Both the position numbers and the translations under genes were made by a program. Below the pieces are notes generated by a model. The model was given only the letters and a program-made list of their open reading frames with translations, made no database searches and had not been told where the DNA came from. This document shows positions 7,205 to 10,710 of a stretch of 10,710 nucleotides of DNA, in pieces. Within the stretch, counting starts at the first letter, position 1; the number at the start of each line of letters is the position of its first letter. Origin of the DNA: an uncultured Anaerolineaceae bacterium (GTDB lineage Bacteria > Chloroflexota > Anaerolineae > Anaerolineales > Anaerolineaceae); assembly GCA_937890875.1 (NCBI GenBank), contig CALAEB010000445.1:1-10710 (forward strand). Reading direction: 5' to 3'.

Positions 7205-7930
7205 TTACGATTCCTTTCCGAACAAAATATCTTCCAATGTATAAAATCCGGCGGGCAGCGCGGCAATTGCCCGCGCCGCGCGAATCGCTCCCGAAGCAAA
7301 TATCCGGCGGCTGGCGGCGCTGTGCGAGAGTGAAAGCACTTCGTCCTCTCCGAAAAAGCTGACCGTGTGTTCCCCGGCCACGGTTCCGCCGCGGATGGAA
7401 TGGATGCCTAATTCGTTTTTTCCTCTCGGTCCACAGATCCCCTGCCTGCCATAAACTTTGGTGAGCGCCTGTTGCGGATCGACCGCATCCGCCAGCAGTT
7501 TGGCTGTTCCGCTGGGCGCATCCGCTTTCCGGTTATGGTGCGTTTCGACAATTTCGATGTCAAAGCCGGGCAGCGCTTCCGCCATCTGAGCGGCCAGCCG
7601 TTTCATGACTGCGACGCCGACCGAATAATTGGCGCTGTACACGACGGGCGCGGCGGACCCCAAACCGCGAATTGTGTCCAAGTCTTCCCGCGAATAACCC
7701 GTTGTTCCGGAAACCAGTGCGGTTCCGGTGCGGTTGATGTATTCCAGCAGCCAGGGCAGCGCTGACGGCGCGGAAAAATCGATAACAGCGTCCGCTTTTC
7801 GTTCCGTTTCGCCCAGAGAACTGATCGTGGCGGTATCGACGAATCCTGCCAGATCAAGGTCCTCGGCGGAGGTGATCAGCTCTTCCAGCATCTGCCCCAT
7901 CCTGCCGTGTCCGACCAGCAGCAGTTTCAC
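7205..7930 (-). CDS. dapB: 4-hydroxy-tetrahydrodipicolinate reductase
   Basis: 241 residues from a GTG start. It reduces the DapA product with NAD(P)H to tetrahydrodipicolinate. The nucleotide-binding fold opens with MKLLLVGHGRMGQM (GxGxxG at 7-12), then VIDFSAPSA (49-57), SGTTG (74-78), YSANYSVGV (98-106), the catalytic and substrate segment ETHHNRKADAPSGTAK (129-144, with H131 and K135 as expected proton donor residues), and the C-terminal HSAASRRIFASGAIRAA. The open frame runs 21 codons further upstream, but those codons lie inside dapA and the GTG at 7930 forms a GTGA overlap with the dapA stop. This is the usual arrangement for coupled translation, and the glycine-rich strand then begins at residue 2 as in relatives. 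It belongs to the shorter form of the family. Confidence 0.95.
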   Translation of the reverse strand: MKLLLVGHGRMGQMLEELITSAEDLDLAGFVDTATISSLGETERKADAVIDFSAPSALPWLLEYINRTGTALVSGTTGYSREDLDTIRGLGSAAPVVYSANYSVGVAVMKRLAAQMAEALPGFDIEIVETHHNRKADAPSGTAKLLADAVDPQQALTKVYGRQGICGPRGKNELGIHSIRGGTVAGEHTVSFFGEDEVLSLSHSAASRRIFASGAIRAARAIAALPAGFYTLEDILFGKES

Positions 7931-8811
7931 AATAATCCGACGCTTTCCATGGCGCTGCGGAGCTTCGCTTCGTTTTCCGCGCTCATTTCCCAAAGCGGCT
8001 GGCGGAGTCTGCCGATGTCCTTCCCCAGCAGCTTGACTGCCGTTTTTACCGGGATCGGATTTACTTCAATGAACAAATTGTTAATCAGTTCAAGGTATTG
8101 AAGCTGAAGTGCTCTTGCTCCGGCACAGTCGCCGGCATGGAACCTGGCTGTCAATTCATGCGTTTCCGCGGGAACAACATTCGCCAGCACCGATATCACA
8201 CCGTACGCGCCCATGGACATCAGCGGAACGATGATGTCGTCGTTCCCGCTGTACATCACAAAATCATCGGAGAGATAACGGGCCGCTTTTACGGCATAAC
8301 TTAGATCACCGGAAGCTTCCTTCAGCCCGGCAACATTCGGGTGGCGGGAAAGGCGTTCTAGGACGGAAAGCGGGATCGCGCATCCCGTCCTTCCGGGAAC
8401 ATTGTACAGAATGCAGGGGATGTCCACCGCGTCCGCCACCGTTGAGAAGTGCCGGTACATCCCTTCCGTATTGGTTTTGTTGTAATACGGCGAGATGAGC
8501 AGCAGTCCGTCCGCACCCAGCTTCTGGTAAGAAAGGCTTTTGTCCAGCATTGTCTGCGTGCAGTTGGAGCCACTGCCCGCGATGACCGGCACCCGTCCGG
8601 CCACTTTTTTGACCGTATACTCGCAAACCATATTATCTTCCTCATCGGTCATGGTGGAAGACTCGCCTGTTGTGCCGAGAACCAGGATTGCGTCCGTCTT
8701 GCTGGCGATATGCCATTCGATGAGTTCGCCCAGCCGGTCAAGGGCTACGCTGCCGTCTTCATTAAACGGCGTGATCAGTGCCACGATTGATCCCTTTACT
8801 CTGATATCCAT
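7927..8811 (-). CDS. dapA: 4-hydroxy-tetrahydrodipicolinate synthase
   Basis: 294 residues, standard for this (beta/alpha)8 class-I aldolase family. It condenses pyruvate with aspartate semialdehyde. Visible active-site elements: ALITPF (11-16), LGTTGESSTM (45-54), the ISPYYNK segment (106-112), LYNVPGRTG (135-143) with Y136 and R141, and the Schiff-base lysine K164 in GLKEASGD (162-169). GTTGE together with NVPGRT is the pattern of DapA rather than of N-acetylneuraminate lyase. The ATG at 8811 was chosen because GAGGAG (8819-8824) lies seven bases upstream; the TTG at 8826 gives a longer frame but would place this ribosome site inside the gene. The ribosome site overlaps the lysC stop, so the two genes are almost contiguous. 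Confidence 0.97.
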   Translation of the reverse strand: MDIRVKGSIVALITPFNEDGSVALDRLGELIEWHIASKTDAILVLGTTGESSTMTDEEDNMVCEYTVKKVAGRVPVIAGSGSNCTQTMLDKSLSYQKLGADGLLLISPYYNKTNTEGMYRHFSTVADAVDIPCILYNVPGRTGCAIPLSVLERLSRHPNVAGLKEASGDLSYAVKAARYLSDDFVMYSGNDDIIVPLMSMGAYGVISVLANVVPAETHELTARFHAGDCAGARALQLQYLELINNLFIEVNPIPVKTAVKLLGKDIGRLRQPLWEMSAENEAKLRSAMESVGLL

Positions 8812-8822
8812 TTTTTTTCTCC

Positions 8823-9314
8823 TCAATTGTTTGTGTCACACAAGCCGAAAGCCTCGGCCAGTGCTGTGACCGCGTGATCGCGGTTTTCTTCGTCGATCGT
8901 TATGGAGATGGAAATCTCCGACGTCGTTATCTGGTAATACGGCACCTTTGCTGTGTTCAGAACGCTGAACGCCTTCGCAGAAATTCCGCTGTGCGTGATC
9001 ATGCCTGCGCCGACCAGTGATATTTTTACCAGTCCTTTCTGCTGGGTAAGCGAATACGGCAGGCCGCGTCTGCCCGATTCTTGCAGGAGCTTTTCGGCGT
9101 CTGCACCGGAACAGCTGAACGACAGCATCCCGGAACCGTCATCCAGCATTTGACGTGAGATCATATCGACGTTAATATCCAGATCCGCGATTACGTCAAA
9201 CAGACTGCTGACGGGCAGCGTTCCTGCCGGCAATCCGGACGCGCGCACGGTTGTGCAATCCTGCTTAATGCTGATCCCGGTTACCGGCATATCCTCAAAA
9301 CTGGTTGCGTCCAT
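8823..9314 (-). CDS. Probable internal-start product of lysC (aspartokinase beta subunit)
   Basis: In the lysC frame, the ATG of Met241 (9312-9314) is preceded at nine bases by AAAGGA (9324-9329). Translation from it would give 163 residues holding only the two ACT domains. In Bacillus subtilis aspartokinase II, a beta subunit of the same extent is made from an internal start in the same gene. The ribosome site and position are seen directly; expression here is inference. Confidence 0.5.
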   Translation of the reverse strand: MDATSFEDMPVTGISIKQDCTTVRASGLPAGTLPVSSLFDVIADLDINVDMISRQMLDDGSGMLSFSCSGADAEKLLQESGRRGLPYSLTQQKGLVKISLVGAGMITHSGISAKAFSVLNTAKVPYYQITTSEISISITIDEENRDHAVTALAEAFGLCDTNN

Positions 9315-10034
9315 AATATAGGTTCCTTTCGTCAAATCTTTTTCAAGTGAGCGGCCGAGAAAAAGCCGGACGCCGTATTTTTTCGCGATTTCCACGCTGC
9401 GCGTTTCCAGTACACCCGCTCCGAGCGACGCCATCTCCATCATTTCGTCATAGGATATCGTCCGCAGTTTCAGCGCGCCGGAGCAGATGCGCGGATCCAC
9501 AGTATAGACGCCGTCAACATCCGTATAAATCTCGCAATCCCATCCCAGCTTTGCCGCCAATGCGACCGCTGTCGTATCGGAGCCGCCGCGTCCGAGCGTG
9601 GTAATGTTGCCGTCCGCATCGATCCCCTGAAAGCCGGCCAGGACAGGCACGCGGCCCGCATCGATATGTTTCTGTACGTTTGCGATTTGGATATCCTGGA
9701 TCTTGGCGTGTGAGAAAATCCGGTTGGTGAGAAAACCGGCCTGAAATCCGGTAAGCGATATAGCCGGTATCCCAAGATTCTGGAGCGCCATGGCCAGCAG
9801 CGTTACCGTCTTCTGTTCGCCGGTGGATAGCAGGGAATCCATTTCACGCGGGTTAATTTCCCCTCCGATCTCCCCTGCCAGTGCGATCAGCTCGTTCGTG
9901 GTCTTCCCCATTGCTGACGCCACCATCGCAACAGGGCCGTTCTCCCTGGCAACTTCCGCGACGCGCTGGGCTACAGCCTTGATTTTTTCGATTGTCGCAA
10001 CGCTGGAACCGCCGTATTTGTGGACTACGCCCAT
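8823..10034 (-). CDS. lysC: Aspartate kinase, monofunctional, with two ACT domains
   Basis: 403 residues, close to the lysine-sensitive Bacillus enzyme (about 408). It phosphorylates L-aspartate, the entry step to lysine, threonine, methionine and diaminopimelate. The kinase domain shows HKYGGSSVA (5-13), LLSTGEQKTVTLLAMAL (68-84), LGRGGSDTTAVALAA (147-161), YTDVDGVYTVDPR (170-182) and MASLGAGVLETRSVEIA (201-217). Two ACT domains follow (about 262-330 and 337-400): DLDINVDMISRQ (284-295) in the first, and SLVGAGMITHSGISAKAF with TSEISISITID in the second, which normally bind lysine. AGGAGGA lies seven bases before the ATG. It is the first gene after the lysine riboswitch. There is no fused homoserine dehydrogenase. 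See the separate entry for an internal start. Confidence 0.97.
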   Translation of the reverse strand: MGVVHKYGGSSVATIEKIKAVAQRVAEVARENGPVAMVASAMGKTTNELIALAGEIGGEINPREMDSLLSTGEQKTVTLLAMALQNLGIPAISLTGFQAGFLTNRIFSHAKIQDIQIANVQKHIDAGRVPVLAGFQGIDADGNITTLGRGGSDTTAVALAAKLGWDCEIYTDVDGVYTVDPRICSGALKLRTISYDEMMEMASLGAGVLETRSVEIAKKYGVRLFLGRSLEKDLTKGTYIMDATSFEDMPVTGISIKQDCTTVRASGLPAGTLPVSSLFDVIADLDINVDMISRQMLDDGSGMLSFSCSGADAEKLLQESGRRGLPYSLTQQKGLVKISLVGAGMITHSGISAKAFSVLNTAKVPYYQITTSEISISITIDEENRDHAVTALAEAFGLCDTNN

Positions 10035-10061
10035 ACTATTTCCTCCTGTTCAGCAGTTAAC

Positions 10062-10092
10062 AAAAAACCAGTAAGGAAAACTTCCTTACTGG
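10062..10092 (-). terminator. Intrinsic terminator of the lysine riboswitch expression platform
   Basis: On the minus strand an 11-bp perfect stem (CCAGTAAGGAA / TTCCTTACTGG, 10068-10092) with a three-base loop is followed immediately by T6 (10062-10067). It ends about 28 bases upstream of the lysC ATG, between aptamer and gene, so it is the OFF-state terminator. A second imperfect hairpin (CGCCA/TGGCG, 10093-10126) stands directly upstream of it. Confidence 0.92.
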
Positions 10093-10134
10093 CGCCAATA
10101 CCTGAACAGGAACCCGAATCTGTGGCGGTTTCGT

Positions 10135-10294
10135 AAGATAGCTCTCCTGCAGTTTTTTGCAGACAGTGCTGCGGATATTTTCCGCAACCCCACCCCAGCT
10201 TTGTACCCTCCGCCGGAGTTCGGCGAAATTGCTTCGCGCTGCGTTCATCGCCTGCCGGCTCCCGCACGCTCGTCGCTTTCGCTCCTCTATCCTT
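10135..10294 (-). ncRNA. Lysine riboswitch (L box) upstream of lysC
   Basis: The minus-strand RNA opens with AGGATAGAGGAGCGAA (P1 5' strand plus the conserved AGAGGNGCG) and closes with CACTGTC, a small P5 hairpin and GGAGAGCTATCTT. The last block is nearly identical to the 3' core of known lysine aptamers. P1 pairs AGGATAG (10287-10293) with CTATCTT (10135-10141) over 7 bp including one G-U. A CTGGGG-TG block followed by a TGCGGA/TCCGCA stem matches P4 and its joining region. The middle (P2/P3) is shorter and less clear by eye than in Bacillus; total length is about 160 nt against roughly 175 or more. It senses lysine: the bound form keeps P1 closed and lets the terminator form. Confidence 0.87.
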
Positions 10295-10301
10295 TTCGCG
10301 C

Positions 10302-10328
10302 ATTATACCATATCCGAAAACCGGTAAA
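10302..10328 (-). promoter_or_regulatory. Promoter of the lysC-dapA-dapB-dapH operon
   Basis: The minus strand reads TGGTATAAT: a perfect -10 (10302-10307) with the TGn extension. The -35 region is weak (TATTTA at 17 bases, or TTTACC at 15), which an extended -10 can tolerate. The predicted start near 10295 coincides with the first base of riboswitch P1, so the transcript begins with the aptamer. Confidence 0.8.
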
Positions 10329-10365
10329 TATTTTTATTACATATCTGCAATTTGAAGGATGATTC

Positions 10366-10467
10366 GGGTGTCAAATATGAAAAGAACACGTTAATAGCTC
10401 AGACTTCATGAACCGGTTGTAAACCGACGATATTTTCAGTAGAATTAGGAAATTATTATTGACACCC
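10366..10467. repeat. Separated 9-bp inverted repeat flanking the divergent promoter
   Basis: GGGTGTCAA (10366-10374) and TTGACACCC (10459-10467) are exact reverse complements 84 bases apart. One copy lies upstream of the plus-strand promoter and the other in its leader. They could be two binding sites for one regulator, or chance. Confidence 0.3.
10417..10445 (+). promoter_or_regulatory. Promoter of the M20 deacetylase gene
   Basis: TTGTAA (10417-10422), a 17-base spacer and TAGAAT (10440-10445, 5 of 6 match) give a good sigma-70/sigma-A type promoter. Transcription would begin near 10452, leaving a leader of about 34 bases. The region between this and the lysC promoter (10329-10416) shows no gene. 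Confidence 0.6.
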
Positions 10468-10485
10468 CGAAAAGGAAACGCGCAA

Positions 10486-10710
10486 ATGGAAAAAGTCATT
10501 CGATACCGCAGAGAATTGCACCAGATACCGGAACTTGGATTTGATCTCCCGCTGACGGTTGCCTTCGTTCGGGATGTGCTGGCGCCGCTGCCCTGTTCGT
10601 TGAGCAGCCCCGCGGAAAGCTCCGTCTGCGCTTTTTTTGACGCCGGACGGGAAGATACCATCGCGCTGCGCGCGGATATGGACGCACTCCCGGTCACGGA
10701 GCAAACGAAC
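10486..10710 (+). CDS. M20-family amidohydrolase, probable N-acetyldiaminopimelate deacetylase, 5' part only
   Basis: The first 75 codons are present and the frame runs off the window. The protein opens MEKVIRYRRELHQIPELGFDLPLT, with the RRxLHxxPELGF motif of M20D metallo-amidohydrolases (hippurate hydrolase, N-acyl-amino-acid hydrolase and N-acetyl-LL-diaminopimelate deacetylase). It continues to TIALRADMDALPVTEQT (58-74), the first metal-site strand of the family (ADMDALP). The rest of the metal and dimerisation domains lies outside. AAAGGAAA (10471-10478) precedes the ATG. DapH, encoded across the intergenic region in the lysine operon, makes the acetylated intermediate whose later deacetylation needs just such an enzyme. 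That is why I favour this role over a general acyl-amino-acid hydrolase; the sequence alone does not decide it. Confidence 0.8.
   Translation, partial: MEKVIRYRRELHQIPELGFDLPLTVAFVRDVLAPLPCSLSSPAESSVCAFFDAGREDTIALRADMDALPVTEQTN

Noticed and set aside
7205-7993. Longer open frame for dapB starting at 7993
   Set aside because: The extra 21 codons lie within dapA and encode a basic, low-complexity lead that does not belong to the fold; the GTG at 7930 overlaps the dapA stop and starts the nucleotide-binding strand.
8812-8826. TTG start for dapA at 8826
   Set aside because: It would place the GAGGAG ribosome site inside the coding region; the ATG at 8811 has that site at seven bases.
10135-10294. 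T-box leader instead of a lysine riboswitch
   Set aside because: The GGGGTGGGGTTGCGG block faintly recalls a T-box, but the TGGNACCGCG core is absent, while both ends match the lysine aptamer.
10025-10303. Minus-strand open frame of 92 residues upstream of lysC
   Set aside because: It covers the riboswitch and terminator, so it is structured leader RNA that happens to lack stops.
10459-10464. TTGACA as the -35 box of the M20 gene
   Set aside because: Only 21 bases separate it from the start codon and a -10 at 17 bases would overlap the ATG; the pair at 10417/10440 fits better.

Overview
The window carries two transcription units on the minus strand and the start of a third gene on the plus strand. 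It looks like bacterial chromosome of moderate GC content with tight operon spacing. The lysine riboswitch, the acetyl branch of diaminopimelate synthesis (DapH plus an M20 deacetylase) and the monofunctional LysC with two ACT domains all point to Bacillota, probably Clostridia. One sign does not fit a typical Gram-positive: the sugar-binding protein has a plain signal peptide (A-G-A before Q) without a lipobox cysteine. A diderm or another phylum, such as a spirochaete, therefore cannot be excluded. The taxonomic call is inference.

Right part (6503-10485), read right to left: an extended -10 promoter, a lysine riboswitch (L box) of about 160 nt, an intrinsic terminator, then lysC, dapA, dapB and dapH. 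The genes are separated by a few bases or overlap, so they form one lysine/diaminopimelate operon controlled by lysine through transcription termination. lysC also holds a well-placed internal ribosome binding site and ATG that would give a separate 163-residue regulatory subunit, as known for Bacillus aspartokinase II. Divergently, from 10486, an M20 peptidase-family gene begins and is cut by the window edge. It is probably the N-acetyl-diaminopimelate deacetylase that follows DapH in the same pathway, but it has its own promoter outside riboswitch control.

Left part (1-5936), also read right to left: an operon for uptake and phosphorylation of a sugar. The order is an ADP-dependent phosphofructokinase/glucokinase-family kinase, an FGGY kinase resembling xylulokinase, a ribose/xylose-type ABC ATPase (two nucleotide-binding domains), its permease, and the first 163 residues of the periplasmic binding protein. 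Two unrelated kinases in one transport operon suggest successive phosphorylation of an imported sugar. The substrate cannot be read from the sequence.

The 566-base gap between the operons (5937-6502) holds the likely sugar-operon promoter, with a LacI/CcpA-type operator in its spacer and a 16-bp palindrome just upstream. It also holds a leader with a terminator-like hairpin, and a 12-bp-arm inverted repeat of unknown role downstream of dapH. I saw no tRNA, rRNA, CRISPR array, insertion sequence or phage gene.
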